From Mucidula mucida (taxonomy: Eukaryota; Basidiomycota; Agaricomycetes; Agaricales; Physalacriaceae), in NCBI GenBank assembly GCA_015501055.1, contig JADNYV010000005.1, positions 124,001-188,000 on the forward strand: DNA of 64,000 bases, read 5' to 3'. The notes under the pieces are model-generated. The model had not been told where the DNA came from and searched no databases. It saw nothing but the letters and a program-made list of their open reading frames with translations. A program made the position numbers and the translations under genes. Shown here piece by piece: positions 1 to 10,850 of this stretch; position 1 is the first letter of the stretch, and each line of letters starts with the position of its first letter.

Positions 1-1079
1 GCGTATCAGATGCAAGATGTGCAGGTAAATCACATACGCTTTCGTCTATACCGCTAGCTGGTCTTTACGCTTCCTTGTAGGCAAGAGCTTGCAGCTAGAG
101 AGCATATGCTCGACCACGGACAGCTCGGGGAGGCGACGCCGGACAATTTGACCCCCGCATCGTCGCGCAGACCATCCACACATCAGCCCCCATCACGACA
201 TCCATCGACAAGTCAACCTCGATCTAGATTGGGATCAGAGAGCTCACGGCCACGGAGACCATCTGGTCTCAGCAGTTTCGTTGATGCCTTGACGATGTCG
301 CCAACTGAAGATGATAATGAAGGAACAGCTAGGCCAACTCCGCGTCGCCCGTCTGGCGGAAGATCCGGGGCTATACGGCCGTTCGCTAATCTGTCGAGGA
401 GTATGATGGATTCACTTTCCATGTCCGCGCTGGAGACCGAGGAGGCGGTGGAAAGTGAAGACGACGAGGAACCAGAAGTCACGACGGACTTGAGCAATGA
501 GGTTGACCGTACGTCTGTTGAGGCCGCAGCGAAACTAGGAAGACGAATGTCGGATGCTGTCATTTCGTCTCCGGGAGATACAGAACCGGGACAGCCACCT
601 TCCAAGGCTGAGGTCGAGGCGACGCAATACGCAAGTCCTGGAGACTTGGCGGCGCAGCTCCATGCGAATCCTAAACTGGCTGCTTTGCGAGGGCCAGCGG
701 GCATGAGTATGACGCCTCTACAGACGAATAATGTTAAACCAAACGTGATAAGCCCCCCCATCCTGGCTAATCCCAAGTGTTCAGGTTACTTTGTAGAGCC
801 TGTGCGTGAGTATGCTCAATTGTAACGCGCTCATATTAACACCTTGTAGATGAAGTGGATGGAGCCATTTTTGCAGAATGGCGAGCTGGCTGGCAAGATC
901 ATATGCCCGAACAAGAAGTGTGGTGCTAAGCTTGGGAACTACGACTGGGCTGGCGTTTGTTGTGGCTGCAAGGCGTGGGTTACACCGGTATTTTTGCCTC
1001 TTTTCTAGTAACTACTTTCTTACTCGTTCGACAGGGATTCTGCATCAACAGATCCAAGGTCGACGAAATAGTAACGTAG
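1..1079 (+). CDS. YVH1: Dual-specificity protein phosphatase Yvh1/DUSP12, C-terminal half (5' end outside window)
   Basis: Only the C-terminal part is present. Exons read 1-24 (entered in frame at base 2), 81-801, 850-987 and 1035-1079; introns are 47-56 nt. Splicing joins RCKMCRQELA across the first intron. This is followed by a long Ser/Pro-rich, acidic, probably disordered linker, then CSGYF, EPMKWMEPFLQNGELAGK, CPNKKCG, CCGC and GFCINRSKVDE. These paired cysteines are the zinc-binding domain that defines Yvh1/DUSP12, so the catalytic phosphatase domain must lie upstream of the window. In yeast, Yvh1 acts in late 60S ribosome assembly by releasing Mrt4; that role is family knowledge, not visible here. 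The linker of over 200 residues between the zinc half-sites is longer than in yeast or human proteins and looks fungal-specific. The stop is TAG at 1077-1079. Confidence 0.88.
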
Positions 1080-1157
1080 CGGCGAGAGTATTATAGAGCG
1101 AGTATCTGTCCTTCCAAGGACATCCAGAATGAAGTCCTGCTATCATGTTCATCAGCT

Positions 1158-2102
1158 CTATTCTAACAAGTCTTTGGATAAACTGGCAAATCTAGCAACA
1201 AGAGCTACTCGGAAAGCAAGATTATGCGATCCAGCATCAAGTATCTGCTTCAACCACCAATTCAGAATACCCTGCTTGGCCTGCATACTTGTTTGATCAA
1301 AGGGAATGATAAGACCCCGGTCAATAAGCGCTTGGTCCAACTCGTCCTCCGTAAGCGCATGCACCTCTGCAGCACCATCGATAAACAAGTAGTCGTCATC
1401 GCGAACGTATTTGCTTCTTCCTCTGAGATAGAGCGGACCATAAACCCACAGACCCATCGTCTGCCGCAACTCGCGCCTGTGATATAGAAACACCTCATGC
1501 GCGATTTTGTAGTCCATTGGATCCGCTGTTATGCCTTTTCGGTCGTGGGCGACGATATCGGGTCTCTCGTGGATATCCTGTACAACTTGCGCCAAAACCA
1601 ATTGCGCAGTGCGGGCCTTTTCGATCTGTTTCATGCGAATGCGGGCTTGCTGGCCGGGAAGGATGCATGTGGATGGAAGGAAGCCCGGTGCGTACACGAC
1701 GATGAACGGAATAGCCTCCTCAAGGAAAAGAGCGAGGAAGAGGAAGGGCAAGACCTTTTTGATGTCCTGCCGTTGGGTGTAGAGAGCGCGCACGTCGTCT
1801 CTCTTGGTGCGGCTCAGGGTGAGGCGTTGACGCGCAAAGACGGTGTAGGCTCCGCGGACATAGAAGCCCAAGAGATACGCTGTCGTCATGAAAAAGCGCG
1901 TGACACCATTGTAGTGGGCAGGGGGTGCACGAAGGATACCGCGGGCTTGGGCGTCCTCGATGTCAGCCTTGAACTGCTCCGGGATGGAGAGATTTTGGTC
2001 CGCTTTGGGTGGCAGCCGCGGAGGCGGCGTGGCAGATAACAGTCGAACGTGCCGGAAGACATACTGGCGGGACACAAACCGCGGGGCACGTCGCAGCAGC
2101 AT
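1158..2102 (-). CDS. LETM1-domain mitochondrial inner-membrane protein
   Basis: An intronless 314-aa reading frame. The first 30 residues are rich in Arg, Ser and Leu without acids (MLLRRAPRFVSRQYVF...), as in a mitochondrial presequence. Around residues 118-150 there is a hydrophobic stretch with the LETM1 signature (VLPFLFLALFLEEAIPF followed by YAPGFLPSTCILP). The C-terminal half carries the ribosome-binding-like helical domain, including LTEDELDQALIDRGLI and a terminal NWWLKQIL segment. LETM1/Mdm38 proteins work at the inner membrane in K+/H+ or Ca2+/H+ balance and in docking mitoribosomes. This one is much shorter than Mdm38 or LETM1 and lacks their long coiled-coil tail, so it resembles LETMD1-like short members and I give no symbol. 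It lies 135 bp downstream of the Tudor-SN stop codon's side, transcribed in the same direction. Confidence 0.85.
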   Translation of the reverse strand: MLLRRAPRFVSRQYVFRHVRLLSATPPPRLPPKADQNLSIPEQFKADIEDAQARGILRAPPAHYNGVTRFFMTTAYLLGFYVRGAYTVFARQRLTLSRTKRDDVRALYTQRQDIKKVLPFLFLALFLEEAIPFIVVYAPGFLPSTCILPGQQARIRMKQIEKARTAQLVLAQVVQDIHERPDIVAHDRKGITADPMDYKIAHEVFLYHRRELRQTMGLWVYGPLYLRGRSKYVRDDDYLFIDGAAEVHALTEDELDQALIDRGLIIPFDQTSMQAKQGILNWWLKQILDAGSHNLAFRVALVARFASLSKDLLE

Positions 2103-2237
2103 ATAACGCGACTGTCGTGGCCGAAAAAGAGTGCTCGTCAGTCACATGATGACCTCCAATCTCAGATTTTAATTGGGGGACCGAGGAGAAAACATCCTCG
2201 AAAGGCATGGACCATTATTCAATCATCGAAAACTACA

Positions 2238-5200
2238 CTAATCATCCTCCTCAACGTCGCCAAACTCAAACATCCCAGCACGATATTTCTTCGCCTCCAA
2301 AATAGAGCCGCGCAGCTTTTTTACAAGCTCAGGATAAGATTGAATGTATCTACATCCCTTCTTGTCGATAGTAGCCACACCATCGCGCAGCAGGTCGGCA
2401 TTGATGCATGCGTATGAATGAGGATCCGCCGATGCTGGGTCGTTCGGGTCTATTAGCCTGAGGTGAAGAAGAGGCCCTTCCCTGTGATCCACGTTCGCGA
2501 TCAGCTTGCGGCCTTCGCAGAGGCTCGTGAATCGGTCAATCGCTTCGGCATGATAGTCGCTATCAGGACCGACAAGTTTGATGAAGCTGGCAGAAGGAAT
2601 GAATTGATCATTCCTGGGCAAGAACATTGCACCAAGCTACTCACCTCAGGCGTGCATCATGCGCTTGTCCCGGAAGCGAACGGAATCGGGGATCCAATGG
2701 ACGAATATTGGAAAACGACACAGTGTCTTGATTACCATAGTCGATGAAGGTAACCTCGGCCTCCCGTTTCACAGGTGATGCTCGGCGGACCTTGGCACGA
2801 TACCACGAACCGTCAGAGAATTTTGCAGACACAAGGTCTCCGCCTTTTGGTATAAACCCGGCAGGCGATGCAGGAGCGCTACGATGATATAATGAGAAGT
2901 CCCTCATGAGCTTCTCCAACGAGGCTATTCCTGTATAATGGGATGAGTACCGAGTATGACTTTGATCCTAGAATGGCTGACCTTCTGTGTTTAATATCTG
3001 GACCGAGAAGGTGAAGTCATTCTTTGCACGAATGTCGCTAACAATGACATCCAGGTATTCTGACTTTAATGGACCATTCGCATCCTCTTGAACCTCCGGC
3101 TCGACCTCAGCGGACTCGTCATAATCCTTCCAGATCTATATAAATTGGTATCAAGAAAATGTTGGCGACGAAGCAAAGTCTTACATTCCGATGAGCTGCT
3201 TTGGCCTCAGCCTATCGATTCAAATGAGCTCCACCGCTTCAAGTTGCATAAAATCAACAAACCTCAGCATCATACAGGTGACGAGCCCAGGATAGACCGT
3301 CTGCGGAAAAGGAATGAACAGTTGCTAATCCTTCCCGTACTAATGCGACCGCCGCGTTTTCTGTCTTATTGAGGTATAGCGATCCGATGAAACCTCCAGA
3401 CTTGTCCAAGGAATCGACTTCGAATTCAACGTCGCGCTGCATGTACTTTCTCGACGCGTACTCGTAGGACTCAACCCCGTACGGTTCACTCTTTTCAGAT
3501 GTGTTTCGGGCAGTACGAGGGGCACGGATACCTGAAGGGGAACATTGATTCATAGCGTCATGGAATGCAAAAACAGACTTACCGCCGAGTACCAAAGTCA
3601 AAGTCTGATTGTCTTTGGGGAGGAAGATCCTGGTGGAAAACTTTCAGCGCCGTGTGTGAAAACGGTGTAGGAAATATGTACTTAAATCGCGAACCAGCTG
3701 CGACGTATTCCACGACTGCAGGTATCCGCCCGAGTCGCTTGAAGCCATTGAGGTACTGATTGGCGCGATTGTGAGACTGATGAAAGTATTAGTAAAAGAA
3801 AGGACAATCTAGAGGTCGCTTGTACCTCAGAAATGTTGAGCGGTTGTTTCGGCGCTGGAAGATCTTTTCCAGAGTATATACCACGCGTCTCGGTTATGGC
3901 TCTAGGCACGATCGAAGATTCAGAACAAGACAGGACGGGCAGAACGCTACCCACAGTTGCTCGGCACCCATCAGCTTGTCATAATCCGAAGATCGGTCCT
4001 CGTCGTCGCGTTTGTGACGAACCACACTCGCAAGACCTTTCTCGACCAGTTGCTCCGCGACATTTCTGTGAAAGATGAGTTACAAGAGTGATTAGGTAGA
4101 CAGAATAGACGTACACGTTTTGGTTGCCATAGCGAATTGTAGCGCACTCCCGCTCCTCGTACTCACCTTCGCGAGGACGCACAAAGTCAATAGTAACGCG
4201 AACACTTTTGCCGATGAGCTTCTTTCGTAAAAATTCGCGTGCCTCTTGCGCATATGCCGCCTGTTTAGAATCTGCTAATCTGAAATGCGTCTGAGAAAGA
4301 AGGAGAGGGATTGACGGGCGAAAAATAGTACTTTGGTCCCCTCGTTGAGCTCAGCTGTAATCTTCGCTCTTTGCCAGACTCCTTTTCCACAACAGATATT
4401 TGATCTCCAGACCAGACGCGACTAACAGTCCCTTCGAAGGCTCGGCTTTGGCCATTGACAGTACCGTTTGATTTGGCAGCCGTAGGCGCGGGTGAGGACG
4501 CATATAGACATGCATGTTTCTCCTTAGCAGCCTTCTCAGCTGCCCTTAGTCGCTCCATCCCCCCACTGCTAGCGAGCATGCCAGCATGCCAGTCAACGAC
4601 GCGCGCAAGACCAGCAGCCACGAGATGTTCTGCGACATTTCCAGCCGGATGCAATACTGAAAGGAGGATGAGTTGTCGTCCAAAGGAGAATCAGGTCAAC
4701 CAACCAATGCCGATGAAGTTGCTTGCAGTGGCAGGCGCAGGTGCTCCATTTGCGCCAGTTTGGAAGGGTGTACCGGTTGATGTAGGCAAAGATAGTATTT
4801 GAACACGCACAGCACGTTGAAGAAGACGTGATTCAGTGAAAAACTTGGCCTGACAAAAAAGATGCATATTAATTGAGAGGGAAGGGGATACATGGAATTC
4901 ATGATATAACCCACTTCTTCGCCCCATTGCTCTGACACCTCTCCAGGTTTACTTGCAACCTTTGGGCTACGAACGCCAGCGAGAAGAACGTTGACCAGTT
5001 GATGTTCGCCGTCGGGCATGAGAAGGCGCACCCTAAGTGAAGTACCTTCGCGAACCTGTTCGACGATGGCTAAAAGCACTGCATATAGAGAATAATCGCG
5101 ACACATATTTTGAAACACACCATCGATAGTTTTCTCTTTCCATTCTGATAAGAATCCTAGCGAGTCTGTGGGCATAGTATGGTTTACAGCACGCGCCTGT

Positions 5201-5889
5201 GAAGAAATGTGAGCGCGTGATCAACTCGGACAATACGTGGATTATACTTGGGGACCATGGGGATTCCATTGGCCCTTGCCAGCGGCCTTGGCTTCGTTTT
5301 CGAGCTCGCGTTTGCGCGTGTCTTCGTCGGTGGGATCACGCTTAAGCTCTTTAGCTTTAGCCCAGCCGTTTTTGAGTAATTCAGAGGCAACGTCGTGTCC
5401 TCCAATCTCTGCAGTGCCAAAGTCACGGGGAATTTCGTCGTTCGGTGGCAGTGAATGTGTCGAGACAAATGTGATTTCCTTTCCGACTGCGAGTGCTCTC
5501 AAGAATTCTCGAGATTCGAAGGCCCAGGGCTAAACGATTTGGTGGTTCAGAATGGCATCGGAAAGTGGTGGAATTGCGTACCTCATCCTCCCTAGTGGAG
5601 GAGCCCATACGCGGTGCGCCTATATCAGCGAGATGTAGAATTCTATCACGCCACGGTTGGAAACGGACAACGTGTCAAGACGACAGACGAACCGCTCTTT
5701 CGGAGGCTGTCCTTGAGGTCCAGGTCGGCCACGTAGCACAAGCGAGTCGCCCGAAATTACGGCTGGAAGTAGAGATGAGATTCGACATTGTATATAGCAG
5801 TATGGATTCACATTTTACAATCTGTGAGACAAGTAAACGCGTGTTAATACCGAAAAGGGGAGGAATATACTGACCGCTTTCATAGACAT
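2238..5889 (-). CDS. SND1: Tudor staphylococcal nuclease (Tudor-SN / SND1 / p100)
   Basis: A multi-exon gene of roughly 900 residues with repeated SNase-like domains, then a Tudor domain and a C-terminal partial SNase domain. The start reads MSMKA (5875-5889), then a 10-nt microexon 5812-5821, then [14 protein letters not shown] from 5762, giving the family start [17 protein letters not shown]. Later exons show [58 protein letters not shown] and [19 protein letters not shown] repeats. The Tudor core reads [17 protein letters not shown] and [13 protein letters not shown] near 2700-2860, with aromatic-cage residues W, Y and Y. The protein ends [10 protein letters not shown]. Tudor-SN takes part in RNA decay, splicing, transcription co-activation and stress granules. 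It is divergent from an aldo/keto reductase across about 210 bp. The last exons (2238-2627, 2641-2930) are clear; some internal boundaries are approximate. Confidence 0.93.
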
Positions 5890-6100
5890 TGCGGCGTCTG
5901 ATTTTAAGAAGTGTAACGCAAACTCGCAAGACAAGTGGATAGAAGACAAGAGTGAGAGAGTCCGAATCCTTCCAAAAAGCGTTGATTATTCCTGTTTAGT
6001 TCCAAAGCCCCTGGGATCGTCATTTCCCACTCTTGTGCAGATTCCCATCGCACGATGGCGCAATTCTCGACGCGTCAGACACTCTGGTTGTCTTCTTACC
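5890..6100. promoter_or_regulatory. Divergent promoter region, SND1 / aldo-keto reductase
   Basis: About 210 bp separate the two inferred start codons, so both promoters and 5' leaders must lie here unless upstream non-coding exons exist. I see no strong TATA box. An upstream ATG at 6055 opens a short reading frame that is out of frame with the reductase start at 6101 and could act as a uORF. Confidence 0.4.
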
Positions 6101-7382
6101 ATGCCCTTTGAACAGATCCCTCTCAACGACGGCAACAAGGTAAAGTTGTTTCTGTCGTTATTACTCAACCTGACATGTCTCCAGATTCCAGCTATTGCCT
6201 TTGGTACTGGGACAGCTCTCTTTGGGAATGATGCCACGGAATACGTGGCAAGAGCTCTGGATAACGGATTCTCTCATGTAGACACTGCGCAAAGTAAGTA
6301 GAACTCGATCACAGAGTTCTTGCACGTACCATGCCTTCCTAGTCTACAACAACGAAGAGAGCGTCGGCCAAGCCATCAAGGAAAGTGGCTTCAAGCGCTC
6401 CGACCTCTTCATCACCACTAAGTGGGGTAGGGGAGATGTACGTGATGCCCTCGACGCCAGCCTGTCAAAGGTGCCTTATCTTTGCTATAATTACCTCTCG
6501 TCCGATTATTCACGTCCAACGTTCGTAGCTCGGCCTGAAGCAGGTTGACCTATATCTCATCCATTTTCCCGGATTGGTTGAAAATGACATCGAGAACGGG
6601 TGGAAGCAATTGGAACGTATCAAGGACGAAGGACTTGCCAAGTAAGTCTTTTCCTTTATGAACGCGTTCTCATTCCAACGAGTCTTGCAGATCTATCGGC
6701 GTCAGTAACTTTGATGTTGAACAGCTTCAAACACTCCTGAAGACTGCGAAGATTAAACCTGCAGTCAATCAAGTAAGTATGGTGCTCGGAGCTGCCTACC
6801 ACTGATTTCACCCGTCGACAGATCCGTTTCCATCCTTACAATTATTCGGAGCACAAGGCACTCCTTGACTATTCTGCTCAACACGGGATCATCACCGAGG
6901 CGTACAGCAGTCTGACGCAAGTTAACTAAAATATCTTCTTGTACTGCAGGATTAATCATGACTATAGTCCCATAACTCGAACTCCAGGAGGGCCAGTCGA
7001 TGCGCCAATAGCTTCTGCTGCTGCCCGCCTCGGTGCCACACCCGCGCAAGTCATATTCTTATGGGTGCGGAGCAAAGGAGCGGTCATCGTAACGTTAGTT
7101 TTCCTCCTCATTGCATTTACTTGACTAATCTGAACTTGCAGGACTACGTCCAACGTCAAGAGATTGAAAGAATACCAAGCTGTTGCTGATCTACGTGTGT
7201 TTTAGCGTCCTTCCACGGAGCTCTCTTCTGATCATCCTTTAGCTCCCTTAACCCAAGATGAAATCGACGCCATCGATGAAGCAGGGGCGCAAGGACCTTC
7301 TTGGAAGCCATCTGCGCACCGCAAGTCCGTCCTAGCCTTAGCTTTGGTTATCATCGGGTTCATATGGTTCCGTATAGTATAG
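6101..7382 (+). CDS. Aldo/keto reductase with probable C-terminal membrane tail anchor
   Basis: Start [20 protein letters not shown] (ATG 6101), with the first intron at 6140-6184 and about seven further short introns. The AKR catalytic tetrad is visible: Asp in HVDTAQ, Tyr in VYNNEESVG, Lys in ITTKWGRG and His in [18 protein letters not shown] and [16 protein letters not shown] are the usual downstream motifs. Family members reduce aldehydes and ketones with NADPH in a TIM barrel. After [22 protein letters not shown] the frame continues through [17 protein letters not shown] to TAG at 7380. That 17-18 residue hydrophobic segment, flanked by His-Arg-Lys, is not part of the barrel and looks like a tail anchor. 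If so, the enzyme would face the cytosol from ER or another membrane. The substrate cannot be told. Confidence 0.86.
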
Positions 7383-7534
7383 GTTCGAAGGCTTCAATGA
7401 AATAGGGAGGCCTGTATAAGTAGTCTGTCGTACAGTCATAACCGAATAAAAATGGTTGAAGGGTGCCTTAGATCGCGACGCGCGTTGAGCTAGATCAATG
7501 ACGTCTCAAAACTCTTTACATTCCTACCTCCTGC

Positions 7535-8560
7535 ATGCCGCCCATCCGCCTGGTGACCTTTGATGTCCTGCACACTCTGATAACGCCTCGATATCCTATC
7601 CATGTGCAATACTCTTTGGCGTTTGAACCGTTCCTTGGCTCTCTGAATCCCAACACTCTCAAGACCTCATTCAAGTCCGGTATTATGATAACTGGTGTAA
7701 ATGGATCGTCCTGACGAGGCTTCGTACTAGCTCTTGCGGCTTTACAGCGTGAGAGACCTGCTTACGCTAAAGGAAGCCGTGACTGGTGGTCGGAAGTCAT
7801 CTATCGGACTGCTCTGTCCGCGCAGGCGGATCCCCAAGGTGTGTTTGCTCACGTTGACACGTAGCCCTGGTTGAGCGATCATGGTGTAGCTCTGAAAGAC
7901 TCTCTGCCTCAGATTGTGAACAATCTTTTGCACCGTTTTAGCTCTAAAGAGGGCTACAAAGCGTTCGATGACGCGATACCTACTCGTCAGTATCGTATCC
8001 TGCTCGTTACCATCAAATTTGAATCAAACTATTCGCCAATGCAGTTCAAAAGCTGCACTCCTTAGGCGTCCTGACAGCTGTTATTAGCAACTCCGATGCT
8101 CGAACCCGTTCGTCCTTCTGATATCACGCGTTTATTGCTTTCGTTTAAACCTTAGATTCCGAAAGGCCTAGTATTGAAGGATTTGAACTTCCCGGATTAC
8201 CTTGACCCAATTCTTCTCAGTGAAGAGGAAGGCATAGAGAAGCCCGAGAAAGGTATATTCTCTTATGCACTGGAACGTGCCAACAACGTCCACGCCGTCA
8301 AACGGCCCATTCAGATGAATCAGTGTCTGCATGTTGGGGATGAGTTGCACAGGTAAGCTATACTGTCAAAGTACGGTGATTATTCTCATGAGTGCGTTTG
8401 TAGTGACTATCTCGGAGCCCTTCAGGCCGGCATGCAAGCGGTACTGCTACAGCGCCCATCAGAGGAGGAAACTGACGATTGGAGTTGCTTCGAAGTTATA
8501 AAAAGTCTCAACGGTATCTTCTCCGATGGCAAACGAAGCTTCGTTGCTTACGACGAATGA
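7535..8560 (+). CDS. HAD-superfamily hydrolase (HDHD3-like)
   Basis: Start MPPIRLVTFDVLHTLITPRY at ATG 7535. Exons continue after an intron ending at 7730 (SALAALQRERPAYAKGSRDW), after one ending at 7892 (ALKDSLPQIVNNLL), then VLKDLNFPDYLDPILLSEEE, the Lys-bearing GIEKPEKGIFSYAL, and QCLHVGDEL split before DYLGALQAGMQAVLLQRP. The stop is TGA at 8558. These correspond to HAD motifs I (nucleophile Asp in FDVLHT), III (Lys in EKPEKGIF) and IV (GDEL...D). Motif I has His where many HADs have the second, acid/base, Asp (DxDxT), as in related fungal proteins. Phosphatase activity is therefore an inference from fold only. Human HDHD3 has no firmly known substrate. It lies 150 bp downstream of the reductase, in the same direction. 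Confidence 0.82.
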
Positions 8561-9163
8561 GATTCTCCTGCAATGGTTCATGCTCCTCATTTCTGATCTT
8601 CGCTGTGCCATACGTGACAGTGTTTGAAATCTCATGGTGCTTATGAATAATCGTCGCGCTCTTACGACTGCACAAACATCGAGCAAGGACGCCTGATATT
8701 CACGTTGCGACGCGTTCTGATACGACTATTCTTGGTAACGTGATACTTTGCGCGACGCCACGTCGCCTGCAGAACCTTCATGATGGGAGGGCTTAGAGAG
8801 AGGACAACTAGACACGATAGGACGTTGAGCGGGAAGATGTGGATTTGAGCCGTGCGAGTCATGCGCCCGTAAGTATCAGTGTTGCACACGAAGAGTTGTG
8901 AGTCTGAATAGCATCGTTAGCAGGCTGCGATATAGCCACGAACGTCTTAAGTATTGTATGAGAGTTGGGAGTCAGTAACTACTCTATAGCAAGATGAGAC
9001 GAAAATATATGCACGGTATTCTAAATCGTATTCACGGATAACCCGCCGTGTCCACGAACCAAACCAAAGTCCAGTATACTGATACAGGTAGTTACATCGC
9101 TACTTGATATCTAAGCCAAGTCCGGAAATCCGTAATCTAAAGATGATAGTCCGCCAAGTCGAA
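8561..9163. other. Intergenic stretch, no gene seen
   Basis: About 600 bp between the convergent ends of the HAD hydrolase and the kinase. Open frames here are short (at most 75 codons), start without context and show no family motif. I see no repeat, tRNA or conserved element. It probably holds both 3' UTRs. Confidence 0.5.
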
Positions 9164-10566
9164 TTACGACTTTGTCACGCCCGGAAGTAGATTCTGCAAC
9201 GCCGACAGCGAGCGACGGAACCATGTTGTAGGGCGCGCGTATAACTTGGAAGGGGAAGTCAAAGCTAACCACGCTTCAGGTTGATGAATCCCGTCCAATA
9301 TCCAGTTGTGCCGCTACAAAAGAGAATTATTAGATTCACGGACAGGAAGGAGGATGTGTGGCGCACCTTAAGCGCTGAAAGTTCGATTCGTTGAGTAGGA
9401 TCCTTTTGTAGCATTTGATTCAGCATGCTCAAGACATGGCCATCCACATCACGCGATGCATCCCCGCCAGTGGGCACATCATCCGCGCACATGGTCGACG
9501 CGACTGGCCAATCCCTCTCTAGGATCTCCTTATTAAGGTTGTGCTGCCCTCCGCCAGGCGGATTGAAGGGGAAACGGCCGAAAAAGAAGCAAAACGCGGT
9601 GACACCTAAACACCAAATATCGACAGCTTCCGTCACGGGAGGCCTGTGAATGGAAGAAGACACCGTTGTCGGCGAGGATTGGTCTACAATGGATTCGCAA
9701 GAGGTGAAGGGTGTCATGTCAGAAGGATACCACACCACTTCGGGGGCAAAGAAGTAGCCTGTGCCGCGAACCTTCAAAAGGTCGTTTTCTTTGAAAGATG
9801 GGCACTGTCTAACGACGTCCATGTGGGAGGACGGGACCTGGAGTCGACTTTCACTGAAGTGTGAGATGCCATAATCGATGATTTTGACGTAGGTTCGGTT
9901 CTCGCACCACATGATATTGGCGGGCTTGATATCTCTGTGAATGATGCCGTGGTAATGCACTATTCGCAGCATGAGTATGATTGGTGGCAATAAAATGGGG
10001 GTGACCAACGGTACTCCAACCCAATAATGACATCGCGTAAAACGCGGCGGCATTGATCAACCATTAACGTCGGCCGCCCGTTCTCCTCCCATTGCACTTG
10101 CCCGCCGGAAAGGTATTCCAAGGCTTCGAACGATGTAAGTGGAGGTCAAGTTGATGGCATGGACGCACCCAAGTACACACGGTCCTTTGAGACATCATCA
10201 ATGACCTCCAGCAATTGCACATGGCACGGATGTTGACACGCCTTTAATATCGAAATTTCGCGCTCAATGCTCTGTTGAGAGCTGGGAGGGTCGTTGTTGC
10301 AGGCGACCTTCTTCTTGAACGCCTTCACCTTGTCCTGGGTGTTGTTGCGCCTGACGGCCTTTACCACCTTGAGACACTACTCAGTTACAGAGCCCATAGC
10401 ACGGTAGATGACTTACCACTCTCCGTCTATGCACTTCGTCGGTGTAGAGCATGACCTCAGTCCCATCCTTGGAAGAATGCAACTTTCTCTCTCGGCGGTA
10501 TTGGTTGATCTTGGAGGTCCCTTTGGCCGTCACCAGGCAGGTAGTTGGAATTCGCCGAGTGTCCAT
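9164..10566 (-). CDS. CaMKK/Ssp1-like Ser/Thr protein kinase (5' end uncertain)
   Basis: Reading leftward from about 10566: KINQYRRERK, then HRRRVVVKAVRRNN carrying the ATP-binding Lys. Next come SIEREISILKACQHP, DQCRRVLRDVIIGLEYLHYHG joined across a 50-nt intron (9960-10009), HRDIKPANIMW, DYG (in place of DFG), FAPEVVW, VDIWCLGVTAFCFFFGRFPFN and a last exon KRHNWILDG...EAWLAL ending LLPGVTKS at TAA 9164-9166. NPRD-type RRNN after the Lys, INQY before the domain and the long activation segment resemble the CaMKK / Ssp1 / Elm1 group, which activates SNF1/AMPK-type kinases in fungi. HRD and APE motifs are intact. However, no Gly-x-Gly-x-x-Gly loop is seen before the Lys in the frame I can assemble (ERKLHSSKDGTEVML). 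The first exon may be missing from my model. Confidence 0.72.
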
Positions 10567-10850
10567 TGAGAGAAAACATACACCTCGCACAGAAAGCCAG
10601 TTTATATGCGCAGCATGCAAACCAGATGGACGTTATAAAGTAGCTGGCGAGACTCGATGAAATATATATGAATTTATGAAATGAGCGTGGGATCTGATCA
10701 GGATTTGTATCTAAATTTACTCCAGCTCGTTTCTCGACGTGCACCTTCCACCTCCTTGATCATTTTCGTGATTCCAAGTGTTTTGTGTTGCTAATCGGAG
10801 GCACAAGAGCGCTGATGCGCAAGCAAGCGTCGCCACAGCTTGCCGACGTG

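Noticed and set aside
213..776. 187-codon minus frame opposite the Yvh1 linker
   Set aside because: Shadow of a real coding exon; no motif and no start context.
1497..2039. 180-codon plus frame opposite the LETM1-type gene
   Set aside because: Antisense shadow of an intronless conserved gene.
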